DNA of 64,000 nt from Aphelenchoides besseyi (GCA_024699855.1 JAMPIQ010000001.1:4154001-4218000), one strand, 5' to 3'. Positions 35,501 to 46,895 are shown, counted from the first letter of the stretch. The notes: a model not told the origin generated them from the sequence alone. Numbers and translations are program-made.

Positions 35501-36732
35501 AACACGAACATTTGTTAGAGATTGACAGCGAAATGCACGTTCACCAATTTCGCTCCGAAAATCCACAAACCGAAGAAAAAAAGGATTCAGTTGTTGGCTT
35601 TGATTGTGTTTTCGATCACAAGTTTCTTTTTGTCGCCGACGATCGTTTGTCATCAACGGTTTCCTGTGGCGGTGGAATATGCCTGTGAGGAAAAGGCAAT
35701 CGAATCACCCGTTTGGGCTACCCGCTGCTTCACGAATACACACGAGTTTGTTTGGGCGAAGTCGAATTGACTGGTCACTTCAACGTGTGTTATTTTCGTA
35801 CTCCTGGAAACGTCGAGGCGGTGTGGATTGCAAGCCAACGCTATCAGTCGATTACAAACAACACGTCGGATGAGTGAAATCGATATCCGCTACGAGATCG
35901 ATTTCCGGCGATCGAATTCGTACGAATTCACGCAGAACCGAATTGGAAAAGAAAGAACAATGATCGTGACATGGGAAGATCGAAAGCGTAGTGATTTTAG
36001 ATTCCATTTCACTAATCGCATGAACGTTCGGCCGTTCGAATTCCATTCGTTTAATTGGTCGACTTGCATTCCGCGAAGAACAATCGTTCGGGGGCCATCG
36101 ATGAAATAAGCGAATTGCATTAAAAGAACTGATGGCTCAAATTGCCGCTGACCATTCTGTTCTGCTTCAAAGACAATTCGAATGCTCTCTTCAAAACTCG
36201 CTTCTGTCCACCCACACACACACACAAAACAACTGAATTTTCGTTTTATCGTAATTAAGTGCTCTTCAAAGTTCTCGAAACCAAAAGCGAACAACAGAAT
36301 CGAACGTAATAATTGAAGTGGACGAGCGGCGCAAGTTTCGAATTACAGAAGCAGCTTCGAAGTTTTTCTGTGATCTAAGAGTCTGCAAAACATAATTGCG
36401 CTGTAACAAGAGAATCTGGTTTCTATTTACAGAATTTGTCTTAGAGCTCTTTAGCAGCGTTGAGACAACGCGTCAAGAGTCTGACGTAAAAATAACATAA
36501 ATTAAACTCCCACAACGACATGAAATCCGTAAAACTTCACATACCGCAACAACACTAACGAATTTGCATAATTCAAGTGTGACATATAGACATTTTATTG
36601 GTCACTTCATTCGATCGCAGCGCAAGAACGTGATCGAATTTTCGGCTGTGTTCAAGGTCTGCTTCGACATTCACACTGCGATCAGATATCTCGAGCTTTT
36701 AGGTCTTTGCCAACAGAAGCAACCGATTCACA
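32539..36732. other. No gene recognised (semaphorin upstream region)
   Basis: Long open frames occur at 33067-33806 (plus) and 33567-34199 (minus), but they overlap in several frames at once, contain no motif, no signal or membrane segments and no coherent splice joins, so they look like chance openings in a stop-poor region. A CA microsatellite lies at about 36210-36226. The stretch should include the semaphorin promoter. Confidence 0.5.
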
Positions 36733-37552
36733 ATGGGCGACAACCAATATGAGCCGCTTCAAAATTTGGGTGACTTCCGTTTTGGAGTTCCCTTCAATTT
36801 TAGATTTTAGGAGCACAAGCTCCTCTTGCTGCTCCCGCAAATCCGCCGCCCGCTGCAGTTGTTCAACCTCCACCACCGCCACCTCCAGGCGCTGAGAACC
36901 AGTACGAAGTAAGTGAAGTTTGGAATCCGTTAGCTCCAAAAATCTTCAGGTGCCAAATTTTCCGGTTTCACCAGCAGCTCCGCCACCCGTTTCACCGGCT
37001 ACTCCAATCGTTCAAGCAACTACTCCACAACCAACTCACCAACTTCCGCAACCATTGCCAAGTACTCCCGGCGGTGAAGTCGAAGTTTGCGCTTACTGCT
37101 GGATTAATCGATTCATTTGATTTTAGCAAAGCACGAATCTTATGAGCACAAAACCACAGCTCACTCAAGCAGGTACAACTCAAAATTTGACCGTGAATCA
37201 ACCAACGGCACTCGATGAACCGAGCGGTCAAAAAACAGTGGCTGATGATGAAAAAGCAAAGGCTGAAGGTAAGCAGAGGATATCGAAGTTGAGCCCACCG
37301 TTATTTTCAGCCGACCTAGCTCGTTTAAAAACACAAGGTGTTTGTGGGCGTTATCACGTAAGTGCCCAACATATGACTCGAGAGATTTCTTTTCTTTAGG
37401 CCTGCCAATGTTGCGCATTGTGGGGTTGTTGTCTCTTTTTGTTCATTTTTGCTTTTCTTTTCACGGGAGCTGCGATTGGGGCATTTGCCACTGATTTGAA
37501 TTTTATCAACGGTCTTTTTGCCGCAATGAATGCGGGTTCGAAGGGTGGTTAA
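36733..37552 (+). CDS. Proline-rich protein with C-terminal Cys-rich membrane segment, unidentified
   Basis: Six exons: 36733-36769, 36811-36908, 36950-37078, 37127-37268, 37311-37357 and 37400-37552, giving about 200 residues. AATAAA at 37587-37592. It starts MGDNQYEPLQNLG, then has a Pro/Ala-rich tract with seven consecutive prolines and a second VSPAAPPPVSPATP stretch, a polar Gln/Thr-rich part, and near the end CQCCALWGCC directly followed by a strongly hydrophobic segment (LFLFIFAFLFTGAAIGAFA). The arrangement suggests a tail-anchored or type III membrane protein with a palmitoylable Cys cluster and a proline-rich cytoplasmic arm able to bind SH3/WW domains; that is inference. The third donor (GAA|GTCGAA) is weak but required for the frame. 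I do not recognise the family. The next gene starts 122 bp downstream on the same strand. Confidence 0.72.
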
Positions 37553-37586
37553 TAGTAGAATACTTGTCGTCGATGGCGTTAGCTTC

Positions 37587-37592
37587 AATAAA
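37587..37592 (+). terminator. Polyadenylation signal
   Basis: AATAAA 35 bp after the stop of the proline-rich membrane-protein gene and 83 bp before the APC10 start codon. Confidence 0.65.
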
Positions 37593-37674
37593 CAGTTGAA
37601 ATGATGACAACGAGTCAAGAGTTTTTCTCGCTTTTCGATCGTTGAATTTTCTCATTGACTTTTGCGTGTGAAAG

Positions 37675-38398
37675 ATGAATACAACGCAGGAAAACAACAT
37701 CAATCCTTACGATGACTACATGAGTGTACTGCCAAAAGACGCCAGTTTTCAACGTGACATATCGGGCGAAGCGGTTTGGTCGCTTTCGAGCTGCAAAGTC
37801 GGTGGGATTTTGGTTACCTTATGTCTTATTTGTAATTGTTTTCAGAGGGGTTCGGAATCAATCAACTACTCGATGAACGTACGGATACATTTTGGCAGAG
37901 TGACGGTGTTCAACCACACATGATCACAATCGAATTTCAAAAGTATACGGAGATCTCGTTTCTACTCATGTATCTCGACTTTAAATCTGATGAATCGTAC
38001 ACTCCACAGAAGTGGGTTGTTTCTGAATTTCGTATAAAACTCAATTTGTTGATGTTTAGAATTCAAGTTTACACGGGCAATTCGATTCTCGATCTCGAAG
38101 AACCGCCAAAGGTTGTGAATTTAAACGAACCTAATGGATGGCAAGTAAGTTGGAATTGTGATTTTCCTTACTCGTCATTTAGGTAATTGATCTGCGACGA
38201 ATGGATAAAAGTTTTGTTCGGGCCTATGTTATTCAAGTGCAAGTGCTGCAGAACCATCAAAATGGCAGAGACACACACGTTCGTGGACTCAAAGTTCTTG
38301 GACCTCGATCTCAGGATGGAAATGTCGTTTTGGACGCCCAAGGTCTTTTGCATGCCTTCAAACAAAACGATTTGATCTTGGAATACACTCTTCGATAA
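37675..38398 (+). CDS. apc-10: Anaphase-promoting complex subunit 10 (DOC1)
   Basis: Four exons: 37675-37801, 37846-38011, 38060-38144 and 38183-38398, giving about 197 residues. The DOC domain is complete: DISGEAVWSLSSCK, EGFGINQLLDERTDTFWQSD, QPHMITIEFQK, FKSDESYTPQK, LNEPNGWQVIDL and QNHQNGRDTHVRGLK. APC10 is the substrate-receptor co-subunit of the APC/C ubiquitin ligase. It works with Cdc20/Cdh1 to bind D-box substrates in the nucleus and cytoplasm during mitosis, and its C-terminal IR dipeptide docks on APC3/CDC27. Here the protein ends LR (EYTLR), a conservative variant. Length matches the family (about 185). AATAAA at 38421-38426. Confidence 0.95.
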
Positions 38399-38420
38399 AG
38401 CTAATTGTGAATGTTTGCAA

Positions 38421-38426
38421 AATAAA
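38421..38426 (+). terminator. Polyadenylation signal of APC10
   Basis: AATAAA 22 bp after the APC10 stop; the opposing signal for NDUFS6 lies further right, at 38437-38442. Confidence 0.7.
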
Positions 38427-38436
38427 ATTGACTCAG

Positions 38437-38442
38437 TTTATT
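38437..38442 (-). terminator. Polyadenylation signal of NDUFS6
   Basis: TTTATT on the plus strand, AATAAA on the minus strand, 41 bp past the NDUFS6 stop. Confidence 0.65.
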
Positions 38443-38483
38443 CCTCCTCACAACACGTCTAAGAAACCTAAATCTTCACGTAT

Positions 38484-38968
38484 TTACACTTCGATGTGAG
38501 CGATTCCCATGTGTTCTTCTTTCGTCACACTCGGATTGTAGAAACGTTTGCCACAATAACCACAAGCGTGTGTACCAGGCTTATCCTAAACTTGTTTTAT
38601 TTAAACATCTGCTGTAAAACACCAACCAAGTTGATGTAAACTCGTGGATGGCCAGTGGCCGGATGACCGCCGTTGCAATAAGCACTGTGACTGTTCCACG
38701 CTTCCGGCGGTTGTTCGGCAACCAAATGAGCGGCGATATTCGGATTCACAACTTTCTTCGAATATTGAAAACGTGCAAGTCGATAATCAGCTTCATCCCA
38801 CGCCTTAAAGTCTACAGTTAAATCAAACAGAAACGATCGCCGACAAACCTGTCCGGTGTGAGTGACTTTGTCGTAGACGGCATTCTTGCTGTTCACCGAC
38901 TGCGGAGTAGGAAGTTTGTTTGACGAGAAACGAATAGCAGTCACACCGAAACCTTGACGTGCCAACAT
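38484..38968 (-). CDS. ndufs6: Mitochondrial complex I subunit NDUFS6 (13 kDa zinc subunit)
   Basis: Exons 38968-38845, 38811-38627 and 38585-38484, about 136 residues. An N-terminal basic stretch (MLARQGFGVTAIRFSSNKL) fits a mitochondrial presequence. VTHTGQVYFKAWDEADYRLARF and HLVAEQPPE match the conserved middle, and the zinc site is spread over CNGGHPATGHPRVYINL and HACGYCGKRFYNP (Cys, His, Cys-x2-Cys). NDUFS6 is an accessory subunit in the peripheral arm of NADH:ubiquinone oxidoreductase and is needed for late assembly. The protein continues to TKEEHMGIAHIEV past the usual end, slightly longer than homologues. A GTTCAG acceptor touches the start codon, suggesting trans-splicing or a 5'UTR intron. 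The NFS1 stop lies 182 bp upstream on the same strand. Confidence 0.93.
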
Positions 38969-39063
38969 CTGAACATCGATCGTAAGTTAGACAGTAAATG
39001 AAATCCAAATATCAAACCGTTTAAAACGGCATTCAGTTCAATTGTTAGTGCCAATGAAAAATA

Positions 39064-39069
39064 TTTATT
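39064..39069 (-). terminator. Polyadenylation signal of NFS1
   Basis: Minus-strand AATAAA about 80 bp past the NFS1 stop and about 95 bp before the NDUFS6 start. Confidence 0.6.
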
Positions 39070-39150
39070 GTTTTAACAGAAACAACCTTTTATACATCTA
39101 TTGTAAATCGACAATCGTCTAGCAATATTTCTGTCAATTCGAGTCGTCGA

Positions 39151-40765
39151 TTAGTGTTGACTCCATTTGATTGTCTTTAAGTCGATCCCTTCTTGAACCA
39201 TCTCCCACAATGGGCTCATGTCACGAAGACGTTGAGCCTCCTTAACACACTTCTGAATTGTGTATTCAATTTCCTACAACAAAAACCAATAAAATTACTT
39301 TAACGCTTAATATTACCGCTTGAGTAGTGAAGCGACCGATTCCGAAACGAATTGATGAATGAGCCAAGTCCTCATCGGCCCCAATTGCTCGAAGAACATA
39401 AGAAGGTTCCAAACTCGCAGACGTGCACGCACTTCCAGACGACAAAGCAATGTTCTTCAGTGCCATCAAAAGACTTTCACCCTCAACATAAGCGAACGAA
39501 AGGTTAACGCATCCTAAACATGGACAATTATGAGTGGACGTAGAGAAAACAAACCGGGATAACGATGATTGGGATCGCCGTTCTGAATCACGTGTTCCAT
39601 TTGCGACGAAATTCCGTTGATCAGACGCTCGGACAATCGTGAAATGTGGGCGTGATCGAATTCCATTTCTCGTCTCGCAATTCCGCAAGCAGTCCCAAGG
39701 CCGACAGCTAACGGTGCGGCCAATGTTCCTGATCGCATGCCACGTTCTTGTCCACCACCCGACATTTGAGCTTCAATTCGAACACGCGGACGACGACGAA
39801 CATACAAAGCACCAATTCCTACTCGTCCAGATGTTAATAGCGTACAAAGCAAGAACATACCTTTAGGTCCATAGATTTTATGACCACTAATCGACATCAA
39901 ATCAATTTTCATGTCGTCTACGGCAAGTGGAATCTTGCCGACAGCTTGTGCAGCATCGGTATGAAAGTGGACTTTACGTTTTCGACATAATTCACCTAAA
40001 TATGAACATAAACACAAATGTGAATACAAACCTACCAATCTCTTTGATCGGTTGAATTACTCCGATTTCGTTGTTAACGGCCATAATCGTAACAAGTGCT
40101 GTTTCTGGTGTGATCGTCTTATCCAATTGTTCCATATCGATCAACCCGCTTTTCTGAACGGGCAAATATACGACTTTGAAACCTTCGTTTTCCAAATAAC
40201 GACATGAATCGAGAATACACTTGTGCTCCTGAAGAAGAAATAAGACCACAGAGCTGATCGTCTTACTGTTTGCGCGGTGATTATTTGAGTTTTTCCTGAT
40301 TGTTTGTAGAAATGAGCAACTCCTTTGACGGCAACGTTATTTGATTCTGTGGCTCCGGATGTGAAAACGATTTCTCGTGGATCAGCACCGATCAACGTTG
40401 CTATCTCTGCTCTCGCCTGTTCAACTGCCTTTTCAGTCTCCCAACCGTAGGCGTGTGTTCGACTGTGCGGGTTGCCGAAGTCGTTCAACATGAATGGCAA
40501 CATCGCATCAACCACTCGGGGATCCTTAAATTGTTAAATAGAATGAGTGAGTAGACAGTCGACAAACCATTGGGGTTGTTGCTTGAACATCCAAATAGAG
40601 AGGTCGACCGCCAACTGAAATGTCTAGTAGTTTTTCTTGGATTTTTTCCTCTGTTTTCTCCGATGTCGCTGTTTGACTTAAAATTCTCGAAACGTGAAGA
40701 TTTCGTTTCGTCAAAATGCTTAAACCATGACGACAAATCGCATCGCTGAGTCGAGAAGCGGACAT
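39151..40765 (-). CDS. nfs1: Mitochondrial cysteine desulfurase NFS1
   Basis: Seven exons: 40765-40568, 40524-40267, 40228-40036, 39995-39861, 39818-39555, 39513-39317 and 39273-39151, 455 residues, the length of metazoan NFS1. The enzyme is a PLP-dependent class V aminotransferase fold protein that removes sulfur from cysteine (to alanine) and passes persulfide to ISCU for Fe-S cluster assembly in mitochondria. Visible landmarks: a presequence, [23 protein letters not shown], the histidine of [10 protein letters not shown], the PLP lysine in [12 protein letters not shown], and the mobile-loop catalytic cysteine in [14 protein letters not shown]. The C-terminus is [11 protein letters not shown]. 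An in-frame ATG also exists at 40792, but the TTTTAG acceptor between the two favours 40765. It lies 307 bp after CK2 alpha on the same strand. Confidence 0.96.
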
Positions 40766-41072
40766 CACTGCTAAAACAACTGAAAGAATCATTCAAAGTC
40801 GCAGTGTTGCAATGATAGTCAATGGTCGATAACCGCAAGAATGAACGAAGTTTCAGATAAAAATTTATCACACAGACATCAAATCGTTTTAGATAAACAC
40901 AGAAGTAATTCTTGAGCAGTCGACACGGGAACGAATACTGTGGAATTTGTTAAGACACAACTTAAGCTGTTTCCATCGACGAGCTGTTGGAAACGGCAGC
41001 CGAAACCCAATTCTCGGTTTCACTCGATTCCAATTTGTCTCCGTTTGCTGAGATATTAACTTTGTCTGGAAA

Positions 41073-42236
41073 CTAGTTGATGGCCAATGGTACTTCCTTC
41101 TTACTTGTATTGTTGAGATTCTTTTCTGCTTCGGCAACAACTGGCGCGAAATACGGATGATCCATTGCTTCTTTAGCCGTCAATCGTTCTGCGTGATCGT
41201 AACGCAAAAGTTTATCCAAAAAGTCGATGGCTTCCGGTGTCACTAAATGTTGATTGTCGCCCGTGATGAATCGTTCCCAACGCTTTCGAGAATGACTGTA
41301 ACTCAAATAAAAAAATGTCAGCGAAATAGAACTCACCGTCCTAATATATCATTGAAGCGAGTATCAAGTTCAATTTCGTATTTGTCAATATACACAAACA
41401 GCTCATCGGTCCCGAGAACCTTAGCAATTTTGACTAACTAAAAGACAAATGAGAACAAGAGTCTGATCGCGAGTTACCTGATCGTAGTTATCGTGACCGT
41501 GAAAGAACGGTTCTTTTCGAAAGATCATCGAAGCGACCATACAACCTAACGACCACAAGTCAAGAGCGTAGTCATAACACTAAACAAACGGTCTTGGATC
41601 AAAAACATCGATTGAATTCACCTGATAATCAACCAACAATTCGGGTCCTTTGAAGTAGCGAGAAGCCACTCGAACGTTGTACTCTTGACCGGGATGGTAG
41701 AACTCGGCCAATCCCCAATCGATGAGACGCAGTTGACGCTTCGAGTGGTCGATCATCACGTTGTGCGGCTTCACGTCACGATGCATGATTCCCATGGAAT
41801 GACAGAAGTCGAGAGCTTTCAGAATCTCGAACAAGTAGTAACGAATCTCAAAGTCCGTGAGTGCCTGGTACAGTTGTTTGAAGTCGGTGTTGTTCACGTA
41901 CTCAAAGATGAGGGCCGGAGTACGCGAAATCGGGTCCTTGACGACGTCGAGCAGGTTGATGACGTTCGTTCCACCGCGCAAATTCTCCAGAATCTTGATC
42001 TCACGTTTGATCTTCTTCTTCTTCACCGGCTTCAAAATCTTGACCACGATCTTCTCGTCGTTGGGCGTCTTCACTCCTTCGAACACCTCCGAGTACTTTC
42101 CACGCCCGATCTTGCGCACCAACTGATAGTCGTCGATGTTTCCCCATTGGACTTGATAGGTTTCGTAGTTCCAATAGTCACGCTTTTGTTTCAAATTAGC
42201 ATCATAGTACACGCGAGAAAGGCTTTGAAGAGCCAT
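41073..42236 (-). CDS. csnk2a1: Casein kinase II catalytic subunit alpha
   Basis: Four exons: 42236-41622, 41579-41478, 41437-41337 and 41295-41073, 346 residues. All kinase signatures are present: glycine loop [11 protein letters not shown], the CK2-specific basic cluster [11 protein letters not shown] (regulatory-subunit/heparin binding), catalytic [15 protein letters not shown] in place of DFG ([13 protein letters not shown]) and [14 protein letters not shown]2 is a constitutively active acidic-site Ser/Thr kinase of nucleus and cytoplasm, acting as a tetramer with beta subunits. The catalytic core is nearly invariant, while the C-terminal tail is short (ends KKEVPLAIN) and lacks the vertebrate mitotic phosphorylation region, as in other invertebrates. 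A TTTCAG acceptor lies 11 bp before the start codon. C. elegans calls the ortholog kin-3. Confidence 0.98.
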
Positions 42237-42623
42237 TGAGCGAACAAACTGAAATAAACGTCTTCTATGATGTGTAAGTGCAAACTGAAAAAACAAAAAC
42301 AATCTCAAAAATAACTCCTTCAAGAAATTTCACAACAAAACTTCTACTGCACGACTACGACAAAATGAAATTTGAGACTGAACGGTCACTGATTCCCGAC
42401 TGTTTACATCAAAAAAAGACGAAAGATTTACCGTGAAATCGTCGACTTTGCAAATGTCCGTGAGAACGAGAACGATGTTCTCAAACGTCTTGAAAATCGA
42501 TTTTTGGACGAGAACTGATTACCGAAAGAGATCAACCAATCAGTTGATGTGTTTGAACGAATGGTCTTGAATATGCGTTAAACAGGTAATTTCAAATACT
42601 CAAGCATAAGGTGCAAAAAGGTG

Positions 42624-42629
42624 TTTATT
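42624..42629 (-). terminator. Polyadenylation signal of the ENY2-like gene
   Basis: Minus-strand AATAAA 50 bp past the stop. Confidence 0.6.
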
Positions 42630-42678
42630 TAAATCAAGAAGATAAAAAGAAGATATGAAAATAAACAACGGAAAAAAG

Positions 42679-43098
42679 TCACTCGCGGCGTTTAAATTCT
42701 TTTTTGATTTCCTTCATCTCTTCGTCCACATAATCAGCGATGTAAGCCATAGCGTCTTGTTTAATGTTTGATGGAATAGAACGTCGAAGTTCGTCACGAA
42801 GTGCATCGCAAGCAACGGCCATTGTTTCTTCAGTCAACTCCGATTCTTTCCAGTTCTAGAACATTAAAAGTAAAATCAAGAGAAAGCAGAAACAAACCTT
42901 CGATTTGACAAACATTTCGAACTTCTCTTGAACCTCGTCCGCCCATTTCGTTTGATTCAATTGGTTTCGAGTTCTGTTGATGATTTCGGATCGTTTGCCA
43001 GACTTCTCAAACTTCTCATCGATCTTCTCGTGATGTCGTCGCCACACTTCGTCCAATTCCGCTGTGCCATTAGTAGAAGACGAGCCGTTACTGGGCAT
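42679..43098 (-). CDS. ENY2/Sus1-like small helical protein
   Basis: Two exons, 43098-42898 and 42855-42679, encode 125 residues. The core (IINRTRNQLNQTKWADEVQ, then ACDALRDELRRSIPSNIKQD and IAYIADYVDEEM) follows the ENY2/Sus1 pattern: a first helix with R-x-L-x5-W-x-D, and a later R-x3-(V/I)P-x2-(V/I)K followed by an amphipathic helix. ENY2 is a subunit of the SAGA deubiquitinase module and of the TREX-2 mRNA export complex. The match is by pattern rather than strong identity. The protein has about 30 extra N-terminal residues (Ser/Asn-rich) and a charged Lys-rich end. Its start codon is 305 bp from the divergent VPS50 start, so the two probably share a bidirectional promoter. Confidence 0.5.
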
Positions 43099-43403
43099 TT
43101 TAGTCGTTACTCGCTATGCTGACTTGCCAAAAACTTGGTTTGAGGGCGCCAAAGTCGCTCACATGCGCCCGAGACTGCGCACTCAACTTCTCAGCCATTT
43201 GGACATATCCGGATTTGGGAACTTCTTTTGTTTTATCCATTAGTTTGTCAAAGTAATTAAGCTACTCATTGACTCTTTTATCTCTGCACTTCCTTCAATT
43301 GATCTCATGGTCGAGTGCGCAAAGAATTCACGAAATGTCGAGAAAGTTGTGATGAGATGCGCAACAAAGTTGCACTAAAAGATTCGATTAGTCACGATCT
43401 AAA

Positions 43404-46400
43404 ATGTCCGGACCAACAGAACTCGTAGGTTTTTGTTCGATTACCATTTGAATTTGCTTTTGTAGCGTCGGGATGAGGAAAAACGGATGCCCGTCACGGA
43501 AGAAGCAAGTGCTCAGGTTTTTGACGAAATCGAATCCGTTTATTTCAACGCTGACGGCTTTGATGCTACTGCACATGAGTTGAGTGTAAGTGGATCAATT
43601 CGACACACTTTTTCTTATCCTCCGTTTAGAAGATGTTGGGCGAAGAGTTGGAGATCGATGAGATAGAGCGTGAACGCTTCAAACTTAAAAAACAACTGCG
43701 AGTTGTCAGTCAAAAGGTGTCAGCATTGATCACGAAGAACTCGGCAGCCTTTGGAAAACACGTTGCTAACTACGAGATCGTACGCAACGAAACGTCTGAG
43801 TTGGTTGAGGAAATCGGCGCGATTAGACGGTAGTCAAATGTTTGTGTTCAACAACTTACTTTATTGACTTTTAGAATCCTTCAGAAAGAACAGTCAACGG
43901 CTCGAAATGCCCTAAGTATTGTGGCAGCTGATCGACAACAATGGTGGTTAGAGAAAGTGAAAGGAGCGCTAGAAACGCTGCGAACTTTACATGATACGGG
44001 ATACAAACTGCGAGATCTGATGCAGGTTCGTATTCGACTGTTGATTACGATTGAAATTTCTTTAGCGTGGTGAATTTCCATCAGCCATTCGGTTATGTGT
44101 CGAAGCGAAACATGCCGCAGATTTGTATTCTGCTTTCGATTCAATACGGTAATTCGATGATAATGTCGTATGATGGCTCGTTTAAGAGATATGTCCGACA
44201 ACCTCGCAAAGAAATTGGGATCAATGGAAGCGCATATCGACGATGCACTTGCTTCTTCGACAGTCGTCTTCAACTACGACCGATATTCGTTGGTTCAAAC
44301 AGCTTATCAAATGGTGGAAAAGACGGAGGTAAATTCCAAGCATTTCCGGTTGTTAAATAAATGCATTTATTAGGAAGCTGCTCACAAACTTCAACGGTTT
44401 TTCCACGCAACAGTCGAGTCGTCTGCTCGCAGCGTTTTGATCGAACTTCTGGGTCGAACAACCGAAACACCAGATCCCGAATCGTTGTCTTATGAAGATC
44501 TTTGTAAAAGTAACAACCAGAATATTGTTCTATCGAATACTTTGTGAATTTAAGGCGTACCGGATGAACATTCGTTGGAATGTGTTCAAGAAATGGGTCT
44601 TGTGTTATGCAAAGTTCTTTGTACTTACCATACGATCTTGAAGTTCCACATCGAGGACGATGAACGGAGATTAACGGCACTGGGAGTTGAAAGTGTCGCA
44701 ATGGATGGACCGCAAATCGGTTGGTTATAGTCAAGTTGATTGACTCGGTTGTATATTCCAGTCGAACGAGGAGTCTTTCAAATTTCACTTATTGATGGGC
44801 TTCACGGAATCTTTCAAAAAGCCGCGTCAAAATACAACACACTTCTGGGCTTACAGGAACTAAGCCACATGAAATTCGATTCGTTTATTCAGATCGTTGA
44901 AATGACCAATCGTTTCCGTCGTTTCGGTCGTCTGCATTTCAACAATTCATTTACGGACCTCTCCGGCACGTTGACCCAACAAATGAACTTGTATTTCGCT
45001 CAATATCATCGCAATCGAATGGAGGAATTGCGGTTTCATCTTGAGAACGAAGCGTTTGCGTTATGTCCCGTTCCATTGCAGTTTACGCTTTTTGATTTGC
45101 CCGTGAGTTTCGCCATCCAACGCAAATGATATGGAGATGTTCAGGAGTTTCTGTTCCTGAAAGAGTCCACCGATGCCTTTGACGACGACGACGCAACAAC
45201 GAAAATGAGAAATCATCGGGAAGCCGTGGAGTTGAATGAGAAATTGAATCTGATCGGATCCGATACGGAGAATCCATTTTTGCCCTCGGTTAAATCAAAC
45301 GAAGAAGTCAAAATAGTTCGAAACGGAAAACAAAGTTCGTTAGAACGCGCATCATCAGAAGAGTCGTGGTACGTCAATGCGACAATTGTATTCACGATCA
45401 TTGTTTTCAGCTACATGCAAGACGATCCGGAAATGGAAAACTCGTTGCCAAGTGTTTGTAACAGCGCGTTGAATTTGTTAAAATTCTTCGGTATTTGACT
45501 AATACCCGTTTGGGTTTACTTGAATTTTCAGGTCGATACATCAGAATGACATCTGTTTTGCATTCAATTACCGAACAAGTTATCCACTCGATCATTCAGC
45601 TATTTGATTTTTTCTTCTTTGTGGTATGTTCCTGGATCTTTGTTTGAACTTTACAAGCCTTTTCAGGTCTACGACTATTTTGCTCGAGATTCAAATTTGG
45701 ATCAACTGGAGCTGCGGTTGACGTCCAATCGTCTATCTGAGTCGATTAACTTCATTCGAAAGTCTCTGATACAACTAGAAGAAAACGGAGAGACAGTCGA
45801 TGATGAGGGTTCAATTAAATACCGATCCTGCACTCTGGCACCGTTCATTCAACTCAACGATCCCGAAAATCTTTTCGGTTTGGCTGAACGAATTGTTGGC
45901 GTTGAATCGGTGTAAGTAGCAAATGAATGGAGGAAAGATTAATTTAACTTTAGGATCTTTTTGGGAAAACAATTGGAACTATTACGTCCCGTATTGGAGT
46001 CTCTTTTGCCAGCCAAAAAGAAGAGCTTAGAATTAACTAATTTCTACAAAAACGTATGTTGCAGAGACAATCCGGTTGATAGTATTAGAGCATTTAGACT
46101 CTGACCGCTTCTTTTGATCTTCGAGAAGCTGTTTACGGGTGTGTCGCTTCTCGGGTTCTTAGCTTTCCACAAATTTCTAAACAAGTTAGTCAAGTAAACT
46201 GGAATATTAGCGAACTAAATTCCGAGCATTCAAAATACATTGACAGTTTGTGCAAAGTAAGTTCTTAGTAAGAGACTTGGTAACTTTAAACTCGTAGGAA
46301 TTTGCTACCATCAATCGTCGAATCGACTCGATAAAAGAATTTGCTCACGTGTCAACGGACATTCGAAATGTCATTTGGACTCAAATTGCTTATTGTCTAT

Positions 46401-46800
46401 TCAAAATTCTAGTGGAATCGTAAGTAGCTATTCAGCGCACATTCTTATTCGTTTAGATACGCCGAAGTAAGTAAGAAATGCAGCAACGAAGGCCGAGCAT
46501 TGATGCTCCTCGACTTTCAACAACTAAATCACGATTTGGAAGCTATCAGTGACTTGAAACCGATTCCAAGAAAAGCGTACGTTGAAGATTACATAAAAGG
46601 CTATTATCAACCGGACTACTTTGTGGACGAATGGGTTCGACAGCACCCGGTAAGCGTGTTTATTTTCTCATCGTATTTCCCTTACGCATCTTCAGGACTA
46701 TTCTGCTACTCAAATCGCCGCTTTGGTAAATCATGTCAAGAAATCGAAATCTCGCATTTTGAACATTCTCGAAGGAAAAGAGCCTACACCTTCTCGTTAG
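43404..46800 (+). CDS. vps-50: Syndetin/VPS50, EARP tethering complex subunit
   Basis: Eighteen exons (first 43404-43424, last 46696-46800, all introns about 40-70 bp) join in frame to 892 residues; human VPS50 has 964. N-terminal DEIESVYFNADGFDATAHEL, EFPSAIRLCVEAKHAADLYS, the middle RNRMEELRFHLENEAFALCP, and C-terminal KCSNEGRALMLLDFQQLNHD then YVEDYIKGYYQ match syndetin's DUF2450/DUF2451 regions. The protein replaces VPS54 in the EARP complex (with VPS51, 52 and 53) and tethers endosomal vesicles in the recycling pathway; in C. elegans it also acts in dense-core vesicle maturation. The polar insert between the two domains is shorter than in vertebrates. Its AATAAA (46882-46887) sits only 9 bp before the stop codon of the opposing COMMD4 gene. 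Confidence 0.93.
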
Positions 46801-46881
46801 TTATTTCCTATTGTTGAGCATAATCAACATTCAAATTTCACTTTTCGACTCGTTTGATGAACTTAATTTGACCGATTGCAT

Positions 46882-46887
46882 AATAAA
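46882..46887 (+). terminator. Polyadenylation signal of VPS50
   Basis: AATAAA 82 bp after the VPS50 stop; cleavage 10-30 bp downstream would fall inside the last coding exon of COMMD4 on the other strand. Confidence 0.6.
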
Positions 46888-46895
46888 TTATTTTA

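Noticed and set aside
36205..36230. CA microsatellite and other short simple repeats (GA run near 3885, GAA run near 48898)
   Set aside because: Ordinary low-complexity tracts with no sign of function.
40766..40792. Alternative upstream NFS1 start codon
   Set aside because: In frame, but a TTTTAG acceptor lies between it and the ATG at 40765, and the 455-residue product from 40765 already matches family length with a presequence.
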